Assembly: GCF_003971065.1 (NCBI RefSeq)
Contig: NZ_RYDV01000001.1
Coordinates: 124,001 to 188,000, forward strand
DNA from: Candidimonas sp. SYP-B2681
GTDB taxonomy: Bacteria > Pseudomonadota > Gammaproteobacteria > Burkholderiales > Burkholderiaceae_B
Reading direction: 5' to 3'
Length of the DNA: 64,000 nucleotides
Part shown: positions 29,801-37,230 of the stretch, piece after piece
Layout of the letters: the number at the start of each line of letters is the position of its first letter
Numbering within the stretch: position 1 is the first letter of the stretch
Notes under the pieces: generated by a model
What the model was told of the DNA's origin: nothing
The model's database searches: none
Seen by the model: the letters and a program-made list of their open reading frames with translations, nothing else
Position numbers and translations under genes: made by a program

Positions 29801-30435
29801 ACGGCTACGTGACGTTTGCCAGCCTTAATCGGCCCAAGAAAATCAGTGAGGACGTGCTGAAAATTTGGGCCGCCGTGCTGACGCAAGCGCGTGATGCCAG
29901 GATGCTAATCGGCAACATGTTCGACGAGCAGATGAGCGTCGACATTTCGAAGCGGCTGCAGCGCTACGGGGTGGCGCCGGAACAGCTCACGTTCAGGCTA
30001 CACACGGGTTGGGCGGAATATATCGCGCTGCACCGTGATATCGATATTTTGTTGGACACCTTTCCCTATACGGGCGGCACGACCAGTGCCAACGCTGTGC
30101 TGCAGGGAATCCCCACGGTCACACTAAACGGCAAGACCATGGTGGGCAAGCAGGGGGTAGCCATTATGAAGGCGGTTGGACTGGAAGCTTTTATTGCATC
30201 TTCGTCGGATGAATATGTCGATTTAGCCGTCAAGTGGAGTCACTCCGTAGATGAACTGGCTCGGATCCGAGCAGGCTACCGACCAGAATCCAGCGGCAGG
30301 GTAGACCCGAGTGTCCAGGCCGCATTTTTCTTCGAGGCTGCCATGCGAGAGGCCTGGCGCCGGTTCTGCCTGGGGCTGGATCGGGCTAGCTTTTCGATTG
30401 AATCCAGAGGGATAGTCACCTTGCATGGGCGTTGA
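26878..30435 (+). CDS. Methyltransferase-TPR-O-GlcNAc transferase-like (GT41) fusion
   Basis: 1185 residues with three parts. Residues about 45-200 form a class I SAM methyltransferase (VLELGCGAG at 49-57, GVDLDP at 74-79), followed to about 560 by a region like the methyltransferase regulatory / PKMT domain. Residues about 600-795 are TPR repeats (MNNLGNIVSDLGAMEAAVGW). Residues about 800-1130 form a GT41/SPINDLY catalytic domain (LRIGFVSADLRNHAVSSF, GHTAGSRLPMFAFRPAPVQM, FPYTGGTTSANAVLQGIPTV). The TTG start has AGGA 7 bases upstream. Its location behind fliC suggests protein O-glycosylation of flagellin, possibly with methylation. Acceptor and sugar donor cannot be read from sequence. Confidence 0.9.
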   Translation: MRLPNLDQDFLAPADPGQGVNGELLSPEHLRAAAYLHGVAGNPVSGARVLELGCGAGTHLIAWAQAYPRAQVVGVDLDPAVVEVGQAFVQEHGLGNIALLATDLGDLLQSDFGQFDYIVIRGVFSLLANDARQVLLDYCAKNLAPEGLLCCQYSTYPGWRAGDTLRDALLLQSGLNDGSDESRLAAARSMLTFLSIGLAQVGREAQGLQGFVAQAEQESDDLLSLKYLQGLNTPCYLIEFTGMAEQAGLTYVSDVHVQSEMPEHYGKRIAELCAAINPGQHKVLGQQYLDFLVNRSLRCSILTRAARADDVLPSPDLSRLKDFQWTARGGRQLRGNGSFDDTYRTPDGQLHQVTDPDQQAVLDALTAAWPASLRQEQLTWHCQNPEVLIDSARFASEAPWRTLRELFLKDCFGFGFRLPETMPAGATQSRGLLARPRLELACGGQQPGWSRVSNDRYETWLARDEALAVARLFDGITDFDRVFERFASVTPEQARTQLMERFCGIVDALRHGGLLLGGPSAWAEYFRFSLETHADGMKWMHAVLPWLMHGFAVPALQGGGQPYALAFGAQANRKGAQDAASRQFRESLKKTWAAHLNGPRQAALEEAQKLAQRFPRQQDAWKLLAMVHMSMGRDDLSTAPAVHAIALASNDPDIYYILVNALWKSSRNHAADLLAKWLLLRCPTSGPLWNVLGTLRREYSDAHAAELFCTHALKFLPNDSDIMNNLGNIVSDLGAMEAAVGWFEKALAQEPNNLGIRSNYLFALLHNSHISPEALFAQHRAYGQIAEENARKSGQSFFFTPGQDPERPLRIGFVSADLRNHAVSSFIERIWRDLDKARFSIYAYSNALIHDAVSERLKRSCAQWRPVAGIDDVQLARLIQEDQIDILIDLSGHTAGSRLPMFAFRPAPVQMGWIGYPCTTGLEAMDYYIADKNMAEPGELERQFTEALIYLPPSSSFELNVQPAERITQAPCLRNGYVTFASLNRPKKISEDVLKIWAAVLTQARDARMLIGNMFDEQMSVDISKRLQRYGVAPEQLTFRLHTGWAEYIALHRDIDILLDTFPYTGGTTSANAVLQGIPTVTLNGKTMVGKQGVAIMKAVGLEAFIASSSDEYVDLAVKWSHSVDELARIRAGYRPESSGRVDPSVQAAFFFEAAMREAWRRFCLGLDRASFSIESRGIVTLHGR

Positions 30436-30857
30436 GTTACGGGATAGGTTCTGGTTGTACTGGGTGATTTGCACAGGGTTGACCGGATGAGCGGCCTTTC
30501 CATTCTTACCAGTACAATTTTCCGGTAATAATTAAAGTTCGGCTTGTATGCGTTTTCGAATCGATCCCAAATATTATCTTTAGTAGTAGATTTTCGAGCG
30601 GGAAAGGAAAGCACACGGTCTAGGTCGTATTGACAAACCGGCCAAGATAAATCTCGACGATCGACGATTAAAGCTTACATTCCAGAGTAGCATTTCATCA
30701 ACTGGGTTTACCGCATGATCGGCGATGACCGTTAGCACATGGCGTAGGTGATTTTCGGGATTAATGTCGTTCACTTTGGCGGTACGAGTAAACTATACAT
30801 TGTGGTCAGACGCTGGGCGCTGGCATCCAAACCCAAAAACAGGTAATTATTTCATCG
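30436..30857. other. Intergenic region with an IS remnant
   Basis: About 420 bases between the GT41 fusion and the first IS4-type remnant. The only recognisable content is the tail of an IS66-type transposase on the minus strand, at about 30673-30789. Confidence 0.5.
30673..30789 (-). pseudogene. IS66-family transposase (TnpC) C-terminal remnant
   Basis: The minus strand reads TRTAKVNDINPENHLRHVLT, then VIADHAVNPVDEMLLWNV. This matches the conserved TnpC tail (TAKLNDI-P-AYL-YVL..IADHPIN..EELLPWN). Nothing else of the element was recognised. Confidence 0.7.
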
Positions 30858-31377
30858 ACGCGCGAGAAAAGGACAAGCCCAAAGAGCGAGATCCATAGAC
30901 TGGAACCTGGTGACTGACATGCCGGTGCGCACTCAAACCGATTCCATTGAAGAGCTACGCTGGTATGCACTGCGCTGGAAAATCGAGGTGTTCAAGTACG
31001 TCCTGAGATCAGGCTGCCGGTTCGAACAATCCCTGCTTCGCACGGCGCAACGGCGCGTTAATCTAATCGCCCTGCGTTGCATCATAAGTTGCCGGATATT
31101 CTGGCTGCACATGATTCATTGCTCTGCACCCCGAGCGCCACCAGAGGTTGCATTTAAAGTAGACGAGAGACTCTTGCTCACTAAGATATCTCAACAGTGG
31201 CGCAAGCCGTTATCGCAGCAATCCTGTTTGGTGGAATACCTGATTTGCCGAGCACGGCTTGGCGGCTATCTAGCGAGGGCGTATGATTCACCCCCGGGCA
31301 GCTTGGCCATTTGGAAAGGCATGCGTTGGCGTAGCGATCTACTGTTGGCAGCGCAGATTGTCAGGGATTGTGCGTAG
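30858..31377 (+). pseudogene. IS4-family transposase C-terminal remnant (copy 1)
   Basis: Only the last third of an IS4-family (Tn5-like) DDE transposase remains: DWNLVTDMPVRT, then RWYALRWKIEVFKYVLRSGC and LGGYLARAYDSPPGSLAIW. The ALRWKIE-F-K-LKSGC block and the GGYLARA-D-PPG tail are diagnostic. No N-terminal half or terminal repeat was seen. A related remnant lies at 39175-39744 in the same orientation. Confidence 0.82.
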
Positions 31378-31499
31378 CTAGTCGGCCCCGAATAATTGCT
31401 TGGAGGCATATTTTATACGGGTCTAGGGGTGATTTCTGCTGTAAGAAATTGCAAGATTTGAGATAATACAGGCTCCTGCAAATAATTCCGTATTTTTCA

Positions 31500-31990
31500 A
31501 TGGATCCAACGCCTTTAACGCCCCCAAGTGGGCAGTTGTTTGGTTATCCGCTACGCGAACACCTCAAGCTGAACTATCCCTTGATCCAATTGGCTGATCT
31601 GATCGGCTAGGATCGCATTACGGCGGTGTGCACAAAAGGCTTCATTTCGGGGCGCGCACGTCCAGCCACTTCACCGCGTTTGATCGCCGGCCTGCTGTAT
31701 TTGCAGCACGCTTTTGATCTGTCCGACGAGGACGTCGTGTGGGGCTGGGTGGAGAACCCGTATTGGCAGGTGTTGACGGGAGAGACGTACCTGCAAACTG
31801 AGGTGCCCATTGACCCATCGAGCTTGGCGCGCTGCTCACGAGCGGCCCGAAGACCGTGATTGTGGACACCGCCGTTAGCGCCAAGGCGGTGGCGTATCCG
31901 ACCGATTCGTGCTTGCTCGAGCGCAGTCGCGAACACCTGGTCAAAGAGTGCCACGGATCGGCATGGCCTGCTCTAGGCGAGCTAACCGCG
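31500..31990 (+). pseudogene. IS5-family transposase N-terminal remnant
   Basis: Begins MDPTPLTPPSGQLFGYPLRE and continues through SPRLIAGLLYLQHAFDLSDE and VVWGWVENPYWQVLTGETYL, typical of IS5-family transposases. A stop codon interrupts it at 31608-31610. The frame changes near 31840, after which VDTAVSAKAVAYPTDSCLLE can still be read. The C-terminal half is absent. Confidence 0.82.
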
Positions 31991-32340
31991 TGATAGAGGT
32001 TCTCGGTCGGCTTATCAGTGAGCAAGGCGCACCGCCATACCTTCAGTCCGATAGCTGCCTCGGATTCGTTTCGACGGCGCTGCTCAAATGGGCCGTAGGC
32101 CAGGACATCTAAATGGCGTTGATCGATCCGGGCAAGTCGTGCCAGAACGGTACCACCGGGGGCTTCAGTGACAAAATAGCGCGATGAATGTCTGAGTTTG
32201 GAATGGTTCCGTGATACGTTCGAGGCCAGGAGCGTGATTGAAGACTGGCGTCGTCGCTACAACGAAGTGCGACCGCACCCCAGCCTGGGCTACCTGACAC
32301 CGTTGCCGATAGCCGGAAGCTTGAAGAATTGTTTATCAAC
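31991..32340 (+). pseudogene. IS3-family OrfB C-terminal remnant
   Basis: Broken frames give VIEVLGRLISEQGAPPYLQS, then DIxMALIDPGKSCQNGT and a tail equivalent to W-R-YNEVRPHPSLGYLTP. This is the end of an IS3-family integrase (DDE) domain with several stops and shifts. It directly follows the IS5 remnant, showing repeated insertions at one place. Confidence 0.72.
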
Positions 32341-32595
32341 CGATGCCACCTCCCAAATGGCGGCGGTATGAAGAAATGGAGCAGGTCAGAAATAAGCGGG
32401 CTAATTTTGGACTGTTCGAGCCACGCTACGGGGCGTTGCTGCACGACCCTAAGTAGGATACCGGCATCAGTAAATCAAGGGAGTGTACTGGTATTTCGTC
32501 TGTCTTCAGGAAATTGAACTGTAGCGAGGTCAGTAGAATACTGTGTCTGCCAGTTCTCATACTGGCTCCCCTCAGGCTACATATCGAGCACTATC

Positions 32596-32823
32596 ATGGA
32601 TAAAACTGAACAGTTTATTGCGAATTTTATTGAGGCGGTCGACTTTCAGGAGCAAGTCCACGTCACCTTGCAGACCGAGTTGGAAAGTCTGTCAGGGTGG
32701 GATTCCCTCGCGGCGCTTGGAGTTATCGTCATGTTGGACACGGAATACAACAAAGCGATCACCGGCGAAGACCTTATCAGGTGTACCACGGTAGCAGATC
32801 TTTTTAGGCTCCTGGAAGCATAG
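32596..32823 (+). CDS. Acyl carrier protein
   Basis: 75-residue acidic protein with the phosphopantetheine attachment motif GWDSLAALG (Ser37). Length and helix pattern match stand-alone acyl carrier proteins, but the DSL context and divergence from housekeeping AcpP point to a specialised pathway. It starts an AT-richer operon; the next gene begins 1 base after its stop. It probably carries the acyl chain built by the KAS III-like and SDR enzymes encoded next. Confidence 0.9.
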   Translation: MDKTEQFIANFIEAVDFQEQVHVTLQTELESLSGWDSLAALGVIVMLDTEYNKAITGEDLIRCTTVADLFRLLEA

Positions 32824-32824
32824 T

Positions 32825-33865
32825 ATGGCTACCTCGGTCCTCCATAACGTCCGTTTTGCTGGGATGGCCAGTTGTGTGCCTCAGCTAGTCGTGTCGAATC
32901 TTTTTGATTGCGCTCCGAAACAGCGTTCAGAACGTGAACGGTTAGTGCGTAACATTGGTATAGAGAAACGGCGGCTAAAGGCTGATTGGCAGTGTTTTTC
33001 TGATCTTGCTCAGGAGGCAGCGGAAAAACTACTGGAAGAATTAAAATGGGGAAAGAACGAGATTGATGCCCTAATCGTCGTGACTCAATCCCCCGACTAC
33101 CCAATGCCTGCGACGGCAATCATCCTTCAGGATAAGTTAGGCCTGTCGACCTCGACCATTGCATTTGATGTGAACTTAGGATGCTCTGCGTATCCCTTCG
33201 CAATTAACATTATGGGTGCGTTGATTCAGGCAGGTATTATTAAGAAGGGCTTGCTCCTGGTTGGTGACGCCGGAGCCTCACTTAATGATCCGATTTTCTC
33301 TGATGCCGGTACAGCAACGGCGCTTGAATATTGCCCCGATGCATCACCGATGTATTTTGATCTAAATAGCGACGGCAGTGGTTATAAGGCGATTATTGCG
33401 CCCGTGGGCGGACAAAGGGAACCCGTGGCTATTCAACATCTAATCCCTTATCGAGAAAATGCGGCGAGCGACTGGAAACGCCCGCTAGCCCTTCAACTTG
33501 ATGGTCCCGCTGTGTTGAGTTTTTCGACGCGCCGGGTACCGTCGGCGGTTGAGTTCCTGCTTGATTTTGCAAAGATGAGCAAAGGGCAGGTTGACCATTT
33601 TATATTCCATCAGGCAAACCGGATGATCAATGAAACCATCCGAAAAAAATTAGGATTGCCGGCGGAAAAGGTGCCCACGACGCTTCGGGAGTTTGGCAAC
33701 ACAAGTAGTGCCTCAATACCGCTAACTATGACTGTATGTCTTAATGAGGCGCTTGGAAAGGCGCCCGCAAGGCTTCTGTTGTCAGGTTTTGGTATCGGGC
33801 TGTCATGGGGTACTTGTCTGTTGGATATAGAGAATGCAGTTCTTCCTAACTTGATTGAAATTTAA
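32825..33865 (+). CDS. 3-oxoacyl-ACP synthase III-like enzyme
   Basis: 346-residue thiolase-fold protein of the FabH group. The catalytic triad is visible: Cys120 in DVNLGCSAYPF, His262 in FHQANRMI and Asn292 in FGNTSSASIPL. FabH condenses a starter acyl-CoA with malonyl-ACP. Here, next to its own acyl carrier protein and a reductase, it probably makes a short 3-oxoacyl-ACP for a sugar side chain rather than membrane lipid. It is not the housekeeping fabH, given the context. 20 bases separate it from the SDR gene. Confidence 0.88.
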   Translation: MATSVLHNVRFAGMASCVPQLVVSNLFDCAPKQRSERERLVRNIGIEKRRLKADWQCFSDLAQEAAEKLLEELKWGKNEIDALIVVTQSPDYPMPATAIILQDKLGLSTSTIAFDVNLGCSAYPFAINIMGALIQAGIIKKGLLLVGDAGASLNDPIFSDAGTATALEYCPDASPMYFDLNSDGSGYKAIIAPVGGQREPVAIQHLIPYRENAASDWKRPLALQLDGPAVLSFSTRRVPSAVEFLLDFAKMSKGQVDHFIFHQANRMINETIRKKLGLPAEKVPTTLREFGNTSSASIPLTMTVCLNEALGKAPARLLLSGFGIGLSWGTCLLDIENAVLPNLIEI

Positions 33866-33885
33866 TATCGGGAGGGGAAGAGAAA

Positions 33886-34656
33886 ATGTCGAACGAAAAA
33901 CAGTTTGTAAATCCTTTTAGCTTGGTCGGCAAACGAATTTTAGTGACCGGAGCCAGTTCCGGCCTGGGAAAGCATACGGCATTGGTGTGCGCCAAGATGG
34001 GGGCGGAGGTCGTTATTACCGGGCGAGATGAGAGGCGGCTGAGCGATGTTCATAAGGAACTTCAGAATATATCCCCTGCTGACCATAAGTCAGTCATCGC
34101 AAACCTTACTGATGCTGAGCAGCGTGCGCGTATAGTGGCCGCCGTCGGCAGCGCTTTGAATGGAGTGTTGCATGGCGCAGGTATATCCAAGCTCCGGCCC
34201 GTACGAATGATAGATGAACGTCACTTAGGCGAGTTACAGGATATAAATATAAACGCGCCCATTCTGTTGACTCAAGCTTTACTGAAAAAAAACTTAATTG
34301 CCAAGGAAGGATCGATTCTTTTTATCGCTTCTATAGCGGCAAATATCGGAGTTCCGGGAGTCGGTGGATACGCAGGAACCAAGGCGGCATTGGTAGCCAT
34401 GGCGCGTTGCTTGGCTCTGGAGGTCGCCAAACACCGAATCCGTGTCAACTGTTTGTTACCTGGACTGGTTGAAACACCGATGCTGGAAGCTGCGTCTACA
34501 GTTATAGGTTCTATGGATTCTGAATTAGGCAAATATCCTTTGGGTTTTGGAAAGCCGAGTGACGTTGCCAATGCTGCTGTTTATTTCTTGTCAGGTGCCA
34601 GCCGCTGGGTCACTGGTTCTTCTTTGGTAATCGATGGTGGAACCACCATCGACTGA
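33886..34656 (+). CDS. SDR-family reductase, FabG-like
   Basis: 256-residue short-chain dehydrogenase/reductase. The cofactor motif TGASSGLG is at 21-28; Ser149, Tyr162 and Lys166 (YAGTK) form the active site; the C-terminus has the usual WVTGSSLVIDGGTTID block. GGGAGGGG lies upstream of the ATG. It probably reduces the 3-oxoacyl-ACP made by the preceding enzyme to 3-hydroxyacyl-ACP. Reduction of a sugar intermediate is an alternative. Confidence 0.88.
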   Translation: MSNEKQFVNPFSLVGKRILVTGASSGLGKHTALVCAKMGAEVVITGRDERRLSDVHKELQNISPADHKSVIANLTDAEQRARIVAAVGSALNGVLHGAGISKLRPVRMIDERHLGELQDININAPILLTQALLKKNLIAKEGSILFIASIAANIGVPGVGGYAGTKAALVAMARCLALEVAKHRIRVNCLLPGLVETPMLEAASTVIGSMDSELGKYPLGFGKPSDVANAAVYFLSGASRWVTGSSLVIDGGTTID

Positions 34657-34658
34657 AT

Positions 34659-35294
34659 ATGAATACGCAGATTATCATTCTCGGCGCTGGGGGATTGGGG
34701 CGGCAAGTATTGGCGCAAATGTCGGCAGACCCCTCTAGAGGAACAGCCTGGGAGATTGCCGGCTTTCTAGACGAGCGTGGACCCGATGCTGTAGCCGATA
34801 ATCTGAACTATCCGTGGTTGGGTTACCCAGAGACATTTGAGCCTGCCGAGCATCATCTCGTCGTCGCCGCAGTCGGGGATACTCGGTCGCGCAGACATCA
34901 AGTAGGATTACTGCTTGAGAATAACGTCCGATTCGTTAGTATTACAACGCAGTTCGTTTTAGGGGATCGTGCGACTTATGGCACATCGTTCTTTGGTATA
35001 AACGTCCATACCGGTGTCGACTCCAGGATTGGGGATTATTGTTTTCTAGATCAGGACGTTATGATTGGCCATGATTGTGTAATTGAGGACTATGTACATT
35101 TGGCTCCCAGAGTCTTGGTAGCTGGCTACGTACATATTTGCGAAGGAGCGACACTCCATTCCGGAGCCATGGTTGTAAAGGGTGTCACAATTGGGAAAAA
35201 TGCTGTAGTTGGCATGGGGGCTGTCGTATTTAAGGATGTTCCGGAAGGGGCCACCGTGATAGGGAATCCAGCAAAGATTATCTTTACAAAATAG
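34659..35294 (+). CDS. NeuD/PglD-like sugar N- or O-acyltransferase
   Basis: 211 residues: an N-terminal Rossmann-like PglD domain (IIILGAGGLGRQVLAQMSAD) and a left-handed beta-helix of hexapeptide repeats (from about 95, with IGDYCFLDQDVMIGHDCVIE and VTIGKNAVVGMGAVVFKDVP). Family members acylate amino sugars from acyl-CoA or acyl-ACP. It starts 2 bases after the reductase stop. In this context it could transfer the hydroxyacyl group from the carrier protein to an amino sugar. Confidence 0.85.
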   Translation: MNTQIIILGAGGLGRQVLAQMSADPSRGTAWEIAGFLDERGPDAVADNLNYPWLGYPETFEPAEHHLVVAAVGDTRSRRHQVGLLLENNVRFVSITTQFVLGDRATYGTSFFGINVHTGVDSRIGDYCFLDQDVMIGHDCVIEDYVHLAPRVLVAGYVHICEGATLHSGAMVVKGVTIGKNAVVGMGAVVFKDVPEGATVIGNPAKIIFTK

Positions 35295-35342
35295 GCTTAT
35301 ATGATATTGGGAATGAGCTGGTGCAGCATTTGAAGGCTATGT

Positions 35343-36545
35343 ATGGTCGTTAATAAAATTCTTCTTGTCCCTGATCTCTTACGTGGAGTCAGGACATTCC
35401 CCGAGGCCATTTTTGACCTCATTCGGGAGCCTATTCTTCAGGGTTGTGGTATTGGTATTGGATATCCTCCCGGTGGCAAGTTAACTCATTCATTGCTGCC
35501 AGAATTTGACCTGACGGTCTTCAGGATGCTCGCCGATGTTGACCCGGATAGCGAACATAAACAGGAGCAATGGGGATCCTCTTATTACCACATTGCTGCT
35601 GATGCGGAGCAGTATTTTTTTGACCACTTACCAAGTGACTGCCTGATAATTTCGTTTGAAATGCCTCCTTGGCTTGTAAACGCATGCATAGATAGAGGAG
35701 TTCACTTCCTCGATATCCAAGTATCGCCCTTGCGTTTCTCCCGTGATCTCTATCTTACGCTTAGAAGTTCAAACGAAAATTTAAACCGGAGATTGCTCAG
35801 AACATCTGTTCCAGAAGAAGAGCTGCGGCTTGAGGCTTCACTTCTTGCGGCGAATGTACGACTTCACACACGGCGACTGATTGATGAGAGAAAATTTGAG
35901 TTTCAGGACCTCGATAATACCTTGGTTTACCTTGGTCAAGCTCCATATGATGCATCGCTTTTGGCACCGTCGGTAAGATCGCTACGCTGCGGCGATTTTT
36001 CGACACAGATCCAAAGCCTAGCATGTGGACGTCGCATAATATATAAGGGGCATCCTTTTGTTGGCGAATTTGCAAAAGATGAGAAGCAGAAATTGGAAGT
36101 TATTCTCGGGAGTGAAGTTGATACATGTTATCTGAACGCATATCAATTATTAAGCTCCGATGATGATGTCCAGTTTATAGGCATTTCCTCAGGAATGCTT
36201 CAAGAAGCCGAGTATTTTGGCAAGAAATCTCATATATTATTCCAACCCTTTGTGGCCTTAAAAGTTCACGAGACGTACGGCCGACCGATCTGTCATCAAT
36301 TTCATTTTCAAGAGTTTCTTTCTCCGAAGTTCTGGCACAGTGTGTTGACCCCGAATGCACCACCGCCGCGTGTCTCTGGACTACCTTCTCTTTGTCAGCA
36401 CCTGGCGCGGGAAACATTCGACCAGTGGTGGGACTATTCTAAGGTGCTGACCTGGGAGCGTACACTACCGTATGAATCGTTTCTCCGTGGAGGCGGTTCG
36501 GTATTAACGAAAAAAATAGATGATATCAATTATTTTCTGAGCTGA
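35343..36545 (+). CDS. Uncharacterised protein in acyl-sugar operon, possibly GT-B-like
   Basis: I do not recognise this 400-residue soluble protein. It has no signal peptide and no membrane segment. A Rossmann-like N-terminal half is followed, around residues 235-315, by RRIIYKGHPFVGEFAKDE and FIGISSGMLQEAEYFGKKSH. A KGHP motif followed by an SS-x(n)-EA block is seen in GT-B-type capsule and LPS transferases, so a glycosyltransferase is a reasonable guess. The base composition is low in GC, as in its neighbours. Confidence 0.7.
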   Translation: MVVNKILLVPDLLRGVRTFPEAIFDLIREPILQGCGIGIGYPPGGKLTHSLLPEFDLTVFRMLADVDPDSEHKQEQWGSSYYHIAADAEQYFFDHLPSDCLIISFEMPPWLVNACIDRGVHFLDIQVSPLRFSRDLYLTLRSSNENLNRRLLRTSVPEEELRLEASLLAANVRLHTRRLIDERKFEFQDLDNTLVYLGQAPYDASLLAPSVRSLRCGDFSTQIQSLACGRRIIYKGHPFVGEFAKDEKQKLEVILGSEVDTCYLNAYQLLSSDDDVQFIGISSGMLQEAEYFGKKSHILFQPFVALKVHETYGRPICHQFHFQEFLSPKFWHSVLTPNAPPPRVSGLPSLCQHLARETFDQWWDYSKVLTWERTLPYESFLRGGGSVLTKKIDDINYFLS

Positions 36546-36582
36546 TTTTTGATTGGAATTTTTAAGTTTATTGGATGGGTTT

Positions 36583-37230
36583 ATGTTAAATCAGCGAGCG
36601 TGGAATAACTGTCTGAATGAGGTGCAAGAGAAAATTGCTCTTGAACCACAGCAGTTCGGGCGTGGCCAGCTTTACCAAGGGCATGAGGGTTGGGGTATTC
36701 TTGGACAACGCCCTACGCTGGAACGTTTGCGGCATTATCGGCTCGCCGAATGGTTGCCAGAACAGGCGAAAGTACTTGATATCGGGTGTAATATCGGCCT
36801 ATTTGGTCTTGAGTTGTCACCGCGGATAAAAGAGTATTATGGGTTTGATAATAATCCGACTTTGATCGATATAGCGCGAATGCTGGCAGAGGCACGAGGG
36901 TGTAAAAACTGTAAATTCGAATGCACCGAATTTGTAGATTTTTTTGAAAATCGTGCTGGTGAAAAGTTTGATGTGATTTTTTCTTTTGCGGTTCATGTGT
37001 GGATAGGGATGTTGCCGAATAAATATTCCGAGTTTTTGTCCGGTTTACTGAATCCCGGGGGGAAATTGATCCTCGAAAGCAATCGTCTAGATACAAATGA
37101 TAAAGATTTTTTTTCGAATTCTCGCTTTTTTACTGATACAGGACTTGCTGTTGATTTACAGGGCACATTGAAAGACGACGGAATCATAGAGCGCGGATTT
37201 TATGTCTTTTCGAAAGGACCAGGTGCATGA
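36583..37230 (+). CDS. Class I SAM-dependent methyltransferase
   Basis: 215 residues from the ATG of MLNQRAWNN, which has GGATGGG just upstream; a TTG 30 bases earlier is less likely. The SAM-binding motif KVLDIGCNIGLFGLEL and the acidic strand-2 end (YYGFDNNP) are clear. FDVIFSFAVHVWIGMLP and LLNPGGKLILESNR fit the motif II and III regions. It overlaps the next gene by 4 bases (ATGA). The substrate is probably a sugar or its acyl chain (inference). Confidence 0.85.
   Translation: MLNQRAWNNCLNEVQEKIALEPQQFGRGQLYQGHEGWGILGQRPTLERLRHYRLAEWLPEQAKVLDIGCNIGLFGLELSPRIKEYYGFDNNPTLIDIARMLAEARGCKNCKFECTEFVDFFENRAGEKFDVIFSFAVHVWIGMLPNKYSEFLSGLLNPGGKLILESNRLDTNDKDFFSNSRFFTDTGLAVDLQGTLKDDGIIERGFYVFSKGPGA

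Noticed and set aside
33886-34656. Housekeeping fabG
   Set aside because: The operon context, AT-rich composition and sequence divergence argue for a specialised reductase, not the fatty-acid synthesis gene.
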